Shown: one piece after another, positions 9,145-21,193 of the stretch
Layout: the number at the start of each line of letters is the position of its first letter
How positions within the stretch are numbered: the first letter of the stretch is position 1
NCBI GenBank assembly: GCA_015039315.1
Contig: WIDE01000116.1
Location: 1 to 64,000 of the forward strand
Origin: Clavulina sp. PMI_390
Taxonomy: Eukaryota; Basidiomycota; Agaricomycetes; Cantharellales; Hydnaceae
Direction of reading: 5' to 3'
Length of the DNA stretch: 64,000 nucleotides
Notes under the pieces: model-generated
Databases searched by the model: none
The model's input: only the letters and a program-made list of their open reading frames with translations
What the model was told of the DNA's origin: nothing
Translations under genes and position numbers: made by a program

Positions 9145-9814
9145 ATGCACCGTCAGAGGTCATATCTCAGCATCCTCGCTGCTTCCGCTCTGGTTATTGG
9201 GTCATGGTCCAGCTTCCTCCTATTTGCAACCAATGAAGAAAGACTATCTAGCTCGGTCGTTAGGCGAGTCCTTGCAGCCGTAACTTCCGACCCAGATGCC
9301 AACAAATTACTTGGAGAGTCAATTACTCTCGAGCCCAGCTGGATTTACCTGGGCTCTCCAAACATAGCAGGCCAAGTTGATTCAGACCGCCCGCTGTCAC
9401 TCATACCACACAGAATTGACTATATTTGACGATAGATCAATCTATTGCAAGGAAGTGTTGACGTATGTATGATTTGCCCAACACATATTTCGCTCGTTGA
9501 CAATCCACTCTGCGTGTAGATTAAGTTCAGGCTTCAAGGGTCCGATGGTTCGTTTGTTGGAAACTGGCTGGATCAAATGGATACTAATTATATAAATCAG
9601 CCTCTGGCACTGTCTATTTTAGCAGCATTCGACGCGCGAAGGGTGAACACTTCGAGATATGTATGTACCACTCATTGATGGTCGAGAGTTCCGATTGCAT
9701 GGTGACTTGATATATTCTCCTAATCTAGTAAGATTCAAAATCATAGCCGACAATGGCAAGATAGTGGATTTGTCCAAGTATGCGACATCGAACTACGAAG
9801 AAGAGACAAAATAG
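9145..9814 (+). CDS. COA1: Cytochrome c oxidase assembly factor Coa1
   Basis: Coa1 is a mitochondrial inner-membrane protein that acts early in Cox1 maturation, in the Mss51-Shy1 pathway. The first exon has a single membrane segment (about residues 8-28, ILAASALVIGSWSSFLLFAT), then Glu-Arg-Leu-Ser-Ser-Ser-Val-Val-Arg and Glu-Pro-Ser-Trp. Four introns must be removed: 9376-9435, then after a 27-nt exon (9436-9462), after a 28-nt exon, and before the last exon. The product then reads Gly-Gln-Ile-Asn-Leu-Leu-Gln-Gly-Ser-Val-Asp, a Lys-Phe-Arg-Leu-Gln-Gly strand, Gly-Thr-Val-Tyr-Phe-Ser-Ser-Ile-Arg, and ends with Asp-Asn-Gly-Lys-Ile-Val-Asp-Leu and stop TAG 9812-9814. These are conserved Coa1 blocks. 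It is divergent from CGI121. Confidence 0.83.
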
Positions 9815-10061
9815 AAGTATTAAAGGCTTTAGTGGATTAGTTATATGAATGCATAACTTAGAGGTTGAGAGGGGGGGTTTGGTTACAGTGAATCAAGCGC
9901 TTACAATGATGGAGAAAATCTAGGCACGAAGATAGAATATTAGCAAGCCATTGAGGATTGTTGAGAGTTTTGATGGAAGAGGGCACGGATTCTACTTGTC
10001 ACCCCAATCGGAAACATTCTAGTTGAAGAATAATATGAGACAAAACTCGGTGTCCAGTTAA
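9815..10061. other. Convergent intergenic region COA1 / PPR gene
   Basis: About 250 bp between two converging stop codons. I see no open frame or RNA gene. It contains a G-run (near 9872) and A+T-rich stretches that could serve as 3' ends for both genes. Confidence 0.4.
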
Positions 10062-13000
10062 CTAGCATGATACGCGCCTTGCATCTAACTGAGCCATTAA
10101 CCTCTGAGCGTTTTCCAGAGCCCCTATTTTTAACTCTGCCGCAATCATGGCCTCCCAGGATGAGGGCTGAATAGAAGCAGGGTACCCAGTCAGTAGACCC
10201 GATGGAATGAAGATATGGTCGAAGATTGACAAACCTCTCGAAATACGGGAGCATCCGCAGGTACCAGGTTAAGTCCAATGGCGTTATTGATCTGGTGGTT
10301 ATGAGGTGCTGCTACGCCAAGTGGGGGGTCTACCAGACCAGCAAACACCCGTCTAGCAGCCTCGATATCTCCGCCTTCACTATAGCCTTTGACGAGGACA
10401 GCAGCTATATACGCCGTGGAATGCACTCCACGCTTTGCCATGTCATCCAAATAGGTTGGCACAAGATCTGCGCGTCCATTGGCAAATAGGGCGTTGAAGA
10501 GAGCCTCGTAGACGCAACTATCGGGGAGGTTTCCACGAGCGGAGGCGGCACATGCCTGGAATGTTGTAAGGGTACGGTCGAGGTCTCGGGCCACGCTACC
10601 CCAGGCATTGATCATTGCTGCCCAATGTGAACCTTGAGGTTGACCATGAGCACACGCTTCAGCAAAAGTGGCTTCCAGTCTCTCCGCATCGAGAGGCTCA
10701 ATAGATCCATAAGCGTCAAGGAGCAGCTGCGACGGGAGTCAGTTACGGTGCTCGTGTAATCGAATGACCACATACCTTGTATGTGTGCTCTGATGGGCGA
10801 AGACCAGCTTCCAGCATAAGATGGTAGTATTGTAAAGCATTGTCACGATCCTTTCGCTGGGAGACAAAGAACTGAATCATGCTATTGTAGACAGGGACAC
10901 GAGGTCGATAATGAGGGAGGGTAAGCATCTCATCAAAGAGGAAAACCGCTGAATCCCCGTCGCCAACTCGACAGCAGGCCCCAATGACAGCAGCATAGGT
11001 CACGGCTGTTGGACGAAGTCCGAGATACGGCATGCGATGGAAGAGCTCCAACGCATATTCCGTCTTCCTCGCCTTGGCCATTTTGGAGATAACAGTGTTG
11101 TATAGATACGAGTTCGGGGTGACTCGCAAGCGTTCCGCCTCCTCAAAAAGCTCTTGCGCAAGGCTAGAATCATCTGTGGTACTCTTCACAGCAGCAATCA
11201 GCGCGCCATACGAATCTGCGCAAGGTGCGCCTCCTTGCTGCAAAATACGGAGGCGATGCATGTTGGCAGCATCGAGGTCACCCGCATGGGCCAACGAGGC
11301 AACCATTTGGTCCTCAATGAGGAACCAAGCGGAAGATTGGGCGCGCTTGTCGTGTTCCAACGATTGTAGGAGGGCCTGGAAGCTAGAATAGACGTTTTGT
11401 ACCATATCAATCTCGCCTAGCCGGCCAAGCGCATTCACTAAGCGCCCAGCGACTTCGGGTGTTGGATACAAACCCTCCAGAATGCCGCTCTCGTATCGAG
11501 AAAAGCACATCTGGGGTGAAACGTCACCTTTTTGGGATGATGTGTGCTGATCGACAAAGTGGCTCTGTCGGAGATTGATCTTCACGGGTACAACAACAGA
11601 CGACTTGGCGGTAGGCCAGCTCTCGGAGAGGTGCTCACTGACCCCGGGGAGTACTTGAAGCATGTGATGAACCGCATCAGTGCCAAGGTATACTTGGAGT
11701 AAGCGGATTAAATTTCCAATCGTCGGGACGTCCGCTGGCATCCACCCCAGCCTGACAATGTCCTGCATTAGCTTGAGAACGACGGGGACGAGGGATGGTG
11801 GATCCGCAGACGTGTGGACCGCATGATGTACGCTATTGACGATATGGGACCAATCATCTTCGGTGAGGGATGAGAGATCCGGGCTGGTGGTGCTCAAATA
11901 TAGAGTAGAGAAAGGTCCAGCAAGGTGTTCGGCCGTATGTGAGGGGGCAACAATCTGGAACATCCTAGCGATATCAATGGTCACTTCAAACGCATGGTTG
12001 GCTGGGAGGTTTGTAGTGGCAGAAGAGAGGACAACAGAAGCGCTAGCACGCCACACATCTCTCCAGCTGGGATCGACAACAATGAGAGGTTCAACCGCCC
12101 ATGTCAATGCACGGAGCATCTGGATTGAGGTAGAAGGGGAGACCTCGACTGAAACTGCCACGAGCTTCTGTAAATCTGATGGAAGGGTACCATCATTGGG
12201 AGCTACGGGCGTTCGAGAGTCAGATACATAATGGCCAATCTGGTGAGCGATGGAAGTTAGCTCCTGCTGCTGGTCAATCCTGGGCAGCGCGGGAAGAAGT
12301 TCCGCGTTCCACTTGAGCCATGCGGTAACATCGGAGGGCGCTATCTCCGCGTTGGATGTGCTGGAAAGACTCTGCACCATCTGTCGGTTGATTTCTTGTA
12401 TCATGCTTTGACGGGCAAGTGCCTGCATCACGTCACGCCATAAACCAATTGGCGTTGATGCGCCAACGCTGAGACCTTGGAGCCGTCGGAACCACGCTAG
12501 CGCCGACTCAGCATCCCCTACGCTGCAGAAAGCGCGGATGATCGCGTTATATGTTGCTGGCGAAGGAGCGAGTGCTGAGTCCATCATCATTTCCAATTGC
12601 TCTAAGGCAAGTTCAGGCGAGCCCAAGGTAATATACGCAGCGATCATTTCGTCGTAAACCACTGTCAAAGGTGATGCAGTGGACGCAAACAGGACGGTGC
12701 CTTCCTTGTTGGCCTCCTGATAAGCAGCAAACACCGCTTCGCATTCAGAGAGATTGCCTGCAGCACAGTGAGTTTTCAAGTAGGCGGCAAAGGATTCGGC
12801 GGCCATCACCCCAAGTGATGTGCGGCTACGTTGCCAAATGCGGTGAGCAGTGGCGGCATCTCCTCTTGACGCACAGGCTTGTAGGAGAGATGCGAGAAGT
12901 TCGTGCGGGAAAACGTGTTGTGCCAAGCTAACGCCAGCCTCGAACATGGCAACAGCTGATTCGTAGTTCATCTCTTGTGCCCCGAGATGTCGAGATGACA

Positions 13001-13949
13001 TAGTGGATGCAGCGCCAGATGTAACCTGCATGAGCTCAGAGTCTCGAGTAAGGAGAGCACGGATGAGCACGGTGAACGTATGCGAGTCCGGAAGGAAATC
13101 AGCGGCAAGCATGGCGTTATAGACTTCAATTAGAGTGGACACCGATGCTGATGGAGGTTGTAGCTCGGCAAGACTCTGGAGAAGCGCATCGTAAACAGCT
13201 CGAGAGTAGCGGAAGTTTGGAGAAGTAGTGCACAGATCGTTTGCGACAATCAATTGCATCAACAACTCTCTGTCGCGCGTTGCAGTGGCTTGTGAGATCT
13301 GCAGCAGGAGATTTTCCGATACCGCATCCTCACTGGGAGGGGATGGAGGAGGAGTGGGTAGGGCTGAGGAATCGTCGTCGCGTTGTGTTGGGGTAGAAGA
13401 AGTAGAGTGTCTACGAGCAGAGTGCGAAGCAGTGGAGGACATAGCACCCTCGGCGACGGTAGACTGCTTCTTGACAATATCGAGGACACCAGGACGCGCC
13501 GTGGACAGGTTACGGACGGGGCCAAACCTCTGGCCAGGAAGGCGAGCCGAACGGGAGGAAAGGCGAGAGGGACGCGAGGCATGCTTGGAAATGGAACGGA
13601 CAGGAAGGATATCATCGGAATCGTCGCCTGGATCGCGGTTCGAGTCATTCACGGATGAATTCGCGTGCGTGATAGCACGACCAGCGCCCTAAGGTACAAG
13701 GAAGAAAAAAACGCAAGTAAGAGTTTGGAGGGTAAGGTGCATGGATATGCAATGACTACGTACTGTATACCCATGGTATGAATACTGCTGGCTACCGCCA
13801 CCCCAGTTGGAGTTGGCTACGGACGGGCCACTCACAAGTTGGCCTGACTGAAGCGTTGGGAGTTGTAGAGCATTTCTAAATGTTGAGGCTGTTGCTTGCT
13901 GGCCGTGTACAGCGGCTCGTGCTCCGTAGAGCAGAACCTTGGGGAACAT
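10062..13949 (-). CDS. Large mitochondrial pentatricopeptide-repeat protein
   Basis: A protein of about 1,240 residues from four exons. Exon 1 (13949) encodes MFPKVLLYGARAAVHGQQ, a basic, acid-free leader typical of mitochondrial import. After an intron (about 13690-13762) a Ser/Arg-rich linker follows, then one very long exon (to about 10780) of helical PPR repeats. Diagnostic repeats are Tyr-Asn-Ala-Ile-Ile-Arg-Ala-Phe-Cys, Tyr-Asn-Thr-Val-Ile-Ser-Lys-Met-Ala and Thr-Tyr-Ala-Ala-Val-Ile-Gly-Ala-Cys. Exon 3 continues with further repeats, and a last small exon ends Ala-Gln-Leu-Asp-Ala-Arg-Arg-Val-Ser-Cys with stop at 10064-10062. PPR proteins bind organellar RNA; size and architecture suggest a Pet309/Cya5-like factor for a mitochondrial mRNA, but the target cannot be told. 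Confidence 0.8.
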
Positions 13950-14138
13950 ATGGTGGAGGGAGGTTGAGGCCGGTGGTGGACACTGTCACCAGGCGGTGCC
14001 GATGGTGTCGTGTGCCGTTCGGCGGAGCAAATCGGAGGGACAACAACACGCGCAAAATAATGGAATGTATCTTAACCCGGCTTCACGAGCCACTTATGAT
14101 CTACAGGCTTCCCAGCAGTTTTCGCTATAGTAAAAAAG

Positions 14139-15534
14139 CTAATCCGTGTATCTCCGCTCGCCAAAATCGCCGAGACCTATACTAATGGGTCACAGGCTGG
14201 CACAGCAACAAGTTTACTAACGGCTTACCAGGGATACTGAGATAATGGGGCACATCTGATCAGCTATCATAGGATATGTTGACACAGATATTATGCTTAC
14301 ATGTACGCCTTGTCATTGAGTCCTTCGTCGATCCAACCTGTGATGACACGAAGCTGCGACAAGGAAAAAGACAAATGAGGCCCACTCTTTGTTCGCAGTC
14401 AAGATCGTGGGTGCACGAACAGAAGGAAACCGTCCGCAGAAGTTTCGGAGTCCTTCGGGAGCCGAAATCTGAAATGTCTCTCCATCAATGCACCACCCTG
14501 CAGCACGGTAGGGAAAGACAGCAGACCAGATTGATGAATATGATGCGCTCTTCAGGCACACCAGCTTCTTTGAGCACTTCAACAGCCTTCATAGCGCTTC
14601 CGCCAGTTGCTGACGCGTATTTGAGAATGTGGAAGGTCCACGGGTAGAACCGGGGACCAACTCACCCAACATTGGGTCCAATAGCAAAACATACCGCTTG
14701 GCAATGTCCGGGGGTAGCTAGCAGTTCTGTGAGTCTAACAGTATCGGCGCAAGTGAAAATGCGGCGCGAACGATACCTTTGAGTAGAACAATTTCGCCTG
14801 TGCCGTCTCCTCGTCCTGAGCACGCGTTAAAAGTACAGAGCTCAGAGGGGGTTTGGGCTCGAAGCGGGAAACGTACGCGTTGGATGAGAATCTTCCCGAT
14901 TCGTACACTACGGCAGACCTCCCTCAGTCCAGCTTCCATAGCCTATCATTTAGTAATCAGAAAACACGGCTTGTTCGTGGGCAAAGTAGGACCCGCACTT
15001 CTCCAGCCCTCAGGATGGATACGCCGCATATACGACCTTCAAACCCAACACCTTCATATGACGCTCCTAGTCAGGGTGTGATGAAGTTAGTTATCGAATT
15101 GCTGAAGGAATGCATTCAACGTCATGGATTGGAGCACTCTCACCCGTTGGAGTTTCAACAGTTTTCGGAATCACAGGGAGATGGTTCAGCCCTTTTTACA
15201 GGATTATCACACTAGTTTCTTCGTTTGAGCAACATTTAGGAATCATACCTTCTTCTACTAACAATCTAGTCAACTGAGCGATCAGTTACTGAATCATACC
15301 CATATCAGGGAAGTGTAATGACCTGATGATCCTGTCACTGTAGAATATAAAGTCCCCCCTTTGAAATTTCACGTATAGTGAGCAAAATTGAGAATCCGGT
15401 GCTCCAAAACGATCAGACTCATACCGCGATGTTTTGCGATCCCTTATGATGGTATACAAAGCCTCTAGCTGGGTAGTTTTCAACAGCTTGAAAACATTAG
15501 GGGGGAGATCTGCGGAAGATTCGTGGTTGGCCAT
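14139..15534 (-). CDS. FUR1: Uracil phosphoribosyltransferase
   Basis: Converts uracil and PRPP to UMP in pyrimidine salvage. I rebuild about 220 residues from 13 exons. Exon 1 (MANHESSADLPPN, ATG 15534) leads to Leu-Lys-Thr-Thr-Gln-Leu and Lys-Thr-Ser-Arg. Then come Gly-Asp-Phe-Ile-Phe-Tyr-Ser-Asp-Arg-Ile-Ile-Arg; Gly-Val-Ser-Ile-Leu-Arg-Ala-Gly-Glu; Ser-Val-Arg-Ile-Gly-Lys-Ile-Leu-Ile-Gln-Arg; the PRPP-binding loop LLLDPMLATGGSA; and Ile-Pro-Gly-Leu-Gly-Asp-Phe-Gly near the C-terminus. Two exons are tiny: 17 nt (15249-15265) and 8 nt (14229-14236), both needed to keep frame and motif. All catalytic motifs are present, so the fragmented frames reflect introns, not decay. An upstream in-frame Met (15723) would add a long leader and is less likely. 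Confidence 0.9.
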
Positions 15535-15729
15535 GATAGAAGGCTCAACAGGTAAGGGTGCAGACGGCGTGATAAGGTCAAGCAGAAGCAAGATCGCGAG
15601 TGTGATGTCACATATGTCACAATCGCGTCGCGTCAAATTTTGATCGTGTGAGGGAAGAATGTGAAAGGTTTCGAGTGTGAAGTGAGGGGGTTTTGAGGTC
15701 GATGTGGAAATTAATGCTACCATACAGTT

Positions 15730-16910
15730 CTACTTCTTGTCGTTGTCATTCCCGGCGTTACTCATTCGTATCGCTTCCTGAATTTCATCTTCTTCCTCGT
15801 CATCCACCATATCCACATCATCAGACTGCGATAGAGCCAATGCAGCGGCAAGCTGAGCTTCTTCGTCATCTTCGTCCATCAGGGAGTCTGCGTTGGAGGA
15901 TGCGGGAGCTGGTGCTGACGCACTGCTGCCCACACCCTCAGAGTTCGCTGCGGCAGCAGCTGCATCTTGTCGCGCTTGTTCCTCTTGCATCGACATACGA
16001 AGAGCCTGTCGGTGCAAATCAGTAAAAATAGCAACCCGAGAAGATGGTATACTGCGCATACCATCGCCAATTCAGGATCAAGGCTGGGATCGACACCAAA
16101 TTCAAAGCCCTCTCCCCCTCCACTTCCGCCAGGAATGTCGCTGGGGCCATCCCCTGCGCCGGAGTCTCCGGCTAGTATTGGCGAGGAGACAATCATATCG
16201 GAAAGGAGATGTGGGCCGGGTGGAATAGAGACAAGGTGACTAGGAAATGTAGGTAGTTCGGTAAATGTGTTAGGACTGGGCGGAGAATGAACTTACCTAT
16301 TGTCACTACTTGATACGGCATCTACAAATGCGCGTAATCTGTCATCATTCTCTTCGCCTTCGCCAAAGGAAATGATATCGATGGAGACGTTGTTCTTCTT
16401 CAGCTTCTTTCCCAGCCTCACCAGAGCCTTCTCGTCTATCGCCAATGGGGATCCCACGAATGCGACAATCCGCTGGCGTTGGTTCTTGTTTTGACGATGT
16501 TTGAGGGCTAATTGGGCTATCTGAATGCCAGTCGATACATCGGCCTCTCCACTAATCTTTAGAGTATGCATGGCTGATAGAATTTTGCCAATATCCTGGG
16601 TTGGTGTTACAAGGACTTCAGGACTGGTAGTCGATTATAAGTGGCTGAATGTTCATCAGCATTCGCAAAAAGTATACTCACGTTTTACCCGCCATTGACA
16701 TAACACCAACAGTGTTCTCTGGATTTGATTGAGTCTTGGCACCAAAGATGACACTGACCGCGTCCGATTGAGCACTGAAGCGAGAGGGAGTAAAATCGCC
16801 ATTCCTCATATACTCCGAGTTGTCAACACTGGGAATTTGTTAGCTGAGGACATTTGATACGCGATCGAGCCAAGAAGAGCATACATAATCATAGTCGCCT
16901 CCAGTGGCAT
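15730..16910 (-). CDS. RPN10: 26S proteasome regulatory subunit Rpn10 (ubiquitin receptor)
   Basis: Rpn10 docks in the 19S particle and binds polyubiquitin. From ATG 16910 the first two exons give [14 protein letters not shown], the start of the VWA domain. Next come [14 protein letters not shown] and Arg-Ile-Val-Ala-Phe-Val-Gly-Ser-Pro. The C-terminal half has two ubiquitin-interacting motifs: Pro-Glu-Leu-Ala-Met-Ala-Leu-Arg-Met-Ser-Met (split by an intron near 16062) and [16 protein letters not shown]. It ends in a short acidic and basic tail at 15730. Introns of 50-75 nt are present. It is divergent from actin, 484 bp apart, and lies tandem upstream of UPRT. Confidence 0.92.
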
Positions 16911-17394
16911 CTTGGAAAGGTGGGGGTTGCTCTGAGGACGAGAAGGATGCGAATCACGGAACCCAGGAGCAAGGTATGGTGGATAATACGTAGGACAGTA
17001 ATTCAGAGGTTGATAGAGGATGTCACGGAAGTAGAAACACCAAAGACGCGTTGAAGGCTCCGCGAATGTGGTTGAATGGGGGACGCGTCACACTACAACC
17101 CGTGGGAGTAGAATCGGCTAATGCCGACGCGCTTAGCCTCCTCATCCTAAACTCAAACCATCAACACCAACCCTGTAAGTCGATTTTTCGTTTCTTTCCA
17201 TTCCAGCCGCTATCCTGCGTGGCAGGGATAATATTCCTCTCCCCTGTGTCGCTCGTGGACCTATCTTGGCGCTGGGCGCGCTAGTCCGAAATTTCGGATC
17301 GCGATTGGGCTACATCTTGGCTATCGATCACGCCCGAAACTTACACTGTGCCCGCGATTGCTTCCTCACAGACCCCAACACTTATTTCGCTGCT
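16911..17394. promoter_or_regulatory. Divergent promoter region RPN10 / actin
   Basis: 484 bp between the two start codons. On the actin side a pyrimidine-rich stretch occurs near 17145-17260. A plausible 5'UTR intron starts with gtaagt at about 17175 and ends ttccag near 17207. Leader introns are common in highly expressed fungal actin genes. No TATA box stands out. Confidence 0.35.
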
Positions 17395-19287
<1,893 letters not shown>

Positions 19288-19431
19288 ACCATCCGTATCG
19301 ATCTCCTTTGTTCGTAGGATTCGTCGTTCTAGCTACCTTCCGTACCAATTCATTACGTTGTATTCGTTTGTTTAAGCGCCGAAATCGAACATTTCCCGAC
19401 TTGGACTCGGAGCTCATTCTTTCTGAACACC

Positions 19432-19939
19432 ATGGCCTCCTCTCTGACTGCCTCTCAAGAAGAAGCTAGCAAAGCGAGACTCCCTCTATCGTATCGAGAT
19501 GGATGCTCAGCGTGCGTCCTTCTATGATATGACCGCTTGTGGCGACAAACCACGCAGTTGTTTACATTCTTGTCGTGACTTCACCAGGCTGCTCGTGAAG
19601 CTGAACGCTTCGCGGAGGGAAAATGGTTACATGCCCTGGCATAGCGAGCACGAGAGGCAAGTGCAATACTCGCCCCATTATCCCAATCTAACTAACCTCC
19701 CTTTTTCGTCCCCAGACATGCGTATGAGAAGTAAGTCACATCTTTCAGTTCAACTGGTGCTTCACACACCTAACTGATTGCTGTGGACAATCAGGTGCCA
19801 GTACGACGAGTACGTGTGTTCCTATCACGTTTTCATTGTTATCATGCGACGCTAATATTTTGTGTGATGCCTTCTGTCTGGTAGCTACGTCCGCAGGATG
19901 AAGGAGCTGTCCAAGCAGAAACTCGCTGCCAGCGAATAG
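19432..19939 (+). CDS. NDUFB7: NADH dehydrogenase (complex I) subunit NDUFB7, CHCH-type
   Basis: Accessory complex I subunit of the intermembrane-space side, normally a twin CX9C protein. Exons: 19432-19511, 19588-19656, 19716-19730, 19795-19809 and the last from about 19886. The product has Ala-Arg-Leu-Pro-Leu-Ser-Tyr-Arg-Asp-Gly-Cys, Leu-Leu-Val-Lys-Leu-Asn, Arg-Arg-Glu-Asn-Gly-Tyr-Met-Pro-Trp, His-Ala-Tyr-Glu-Lys-Cys-Gln-Tyr-Asp-Asp-Tyr, and ends Ser-Lys-Gln-Lys-Leu-Ala-Ala-Ser-Glu. The family pattern is Cys-x9-Cys...Cys-x9-Cys; here it is Cys-x9-Ser (TCG, 19610-19612) and Ser (AGC, 19643-19645)-x9-Cys. The intron 19657-19715 starts with GC rather than GT (AG|GCAAGT). The stop lies in a short duplication, agcgaatagc then agcgaatag. 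Confidence 0.85.
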
Positions 19940-20049
19940 CAGCGAATAGATTGGTCAGCGTAGCATTCCATCAATAGCATGAGTTGGGAGTGTGGTCTAT
20001 TAGAACGTGCGGTGTTCTATAAGTATAACTACAGAATTTCCTTGTCTAC

Positions 20050-21050
20050 TTAGGGCTGCCATGCCGCGATTGCCTCTGCAACCCGTTCTCTCACTAGCTC
20101 AGCTGAGTGACTCTTGCCATAGGCATCGACAAACTCTCCTCGAGGGTTCATGAGGTAGAAGAATATAGAGTGATCGACGAGATAGTCATCGCCAGGTTTG
20201 GCGGTTGGGGGTGTTGAAAAATATACCCGGTAGGCTTTGCAGGTGGCTTTGACGGCATCATATGGACCCGTCAGGCCTATGAGTTTTGGATGGAAGTCTA
20301 TGACAGTAAATTCAAGCCATAAATTGCAAGGGTAGAAAGATGAGGCAAGCTTTGAGGTACATGCCTTGGACGTATGCTGCGGTTTGCTCAACAGTGTCGC
20401 GGGCGGGATCACAGGAAATGAAGATGGGCTGCATAATGGACCCATGTTCAGATTCTGATAGGAACCCAACGATTCCTCATATTTGTGAGAGAGTGTGTGG
20501 CGTTCGGGGAAAGAAAAGGGATCATACCAATCGAGGTAACAACTTCACTCATCTTGTCTAGTTCGTCGGGACAGACGTCGGGGCAATTTGTGAAACCAAA
20601 ATAGATGAGACTCCAGGAGCCCTTGAGGTTGTCCTGAGTGAAAGTTTTGCCATGGTGATCTATTAGTGAGAACGGTCCCCCAATCTTGGCCTTGCCATAG
20701 CTAGCAGTTGCGAGTTCTTGTTCTGGGTATGCATGCATTGAGCGTAAGCGAACCAAACGATTAGACAGGAGACTCACGCTTCTTTTCGATGAGCTTTGCC
20801 TTTTCTGTTGTGAAGTAGTAGTACAATCCCGCGCCTGTCGTCACAAAAAGTGCTCCAGCCTGCCATGTGAAGGGCTGGTGGAGGCGAGGTGGATGAGCGA
20901 AGGGTTTGCTGAACGAACAGACTTGGACACACTAACTCCTGTTGAAGCGGCAGAGGGACCCGATCCTAGAGAGCGGCAGTGGGCCAGTGGTCGCCGCCAA
21001 GCAGTTCTGTGCAGGGCTCGGACGGACTGGGTACGCAGAAGAGTATTCAT
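20050..21050 (-). CDS. SCO1: Sco1/Sco2 copper chaperone for cytochrome c oxidase
   Basis: Inner-membrane thioredoxin-fold protein that delivers copper to the CuA site of Cox2. The start MNTLLRTQSVRALHRTAWRR (ATG 21050) is a typical mitochondrial leader. A membrane helix follows after an intron (Trp-Gln-Ala-Gly-Ala-Leu-Phe-Val-Thr-Thr-Gly-Ala-Gly-Leu). The copper ligands are present: Cys-x3-Cys in Asn-Cys-Pro-Asp-Val-Cys-Pro-Asp-Glu-Leu (about 20575) and the His in Leu-Val-Asp-His-Ser-Ile-Phe-Phe-Tyr-Leu-Met (about 20150). It ends with Ala-Ile-Ala-Ala-Trp-Gln-Pro at 20050. At least three introns are present. It is divergent from EMG1 with 143 bp between start codons, and convergent with NDUFB7 (110 bp). 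Confidence 0.92.
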
Positions 21051-21193
21051 GGAGAATAACGGGGGGATGAGCAAGTCGGTGAACAAAGTTCAAGCCACTC
21101 TTTGACTTTTGAGTGGCACTGGGTCTGCGTTTTGTGGAGAGGAAGAAAACGACAAACACAGGCTCAAGTCTGACTCCTCGACTCACAACGGTA

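Noticed and set aside
13228..13692. Long plus-strand open frame of 154 codons
   Set aside because: It is antisense to the Ser/Arg-rich part of the PPR gene and has no family features; codon shadow.
14139..15534. UPRT as a frameshifted pseudogene
   Set aside because: All apparent frameshifts are removed by introns with good donor and acceptor sites, and every catalytic motif is intact.
21113..21193. Upstream start for EMG1 at 21113
   Set aside because: The codon is GTG and the extra residues show no conservation; ATG 21194 is the natural start.
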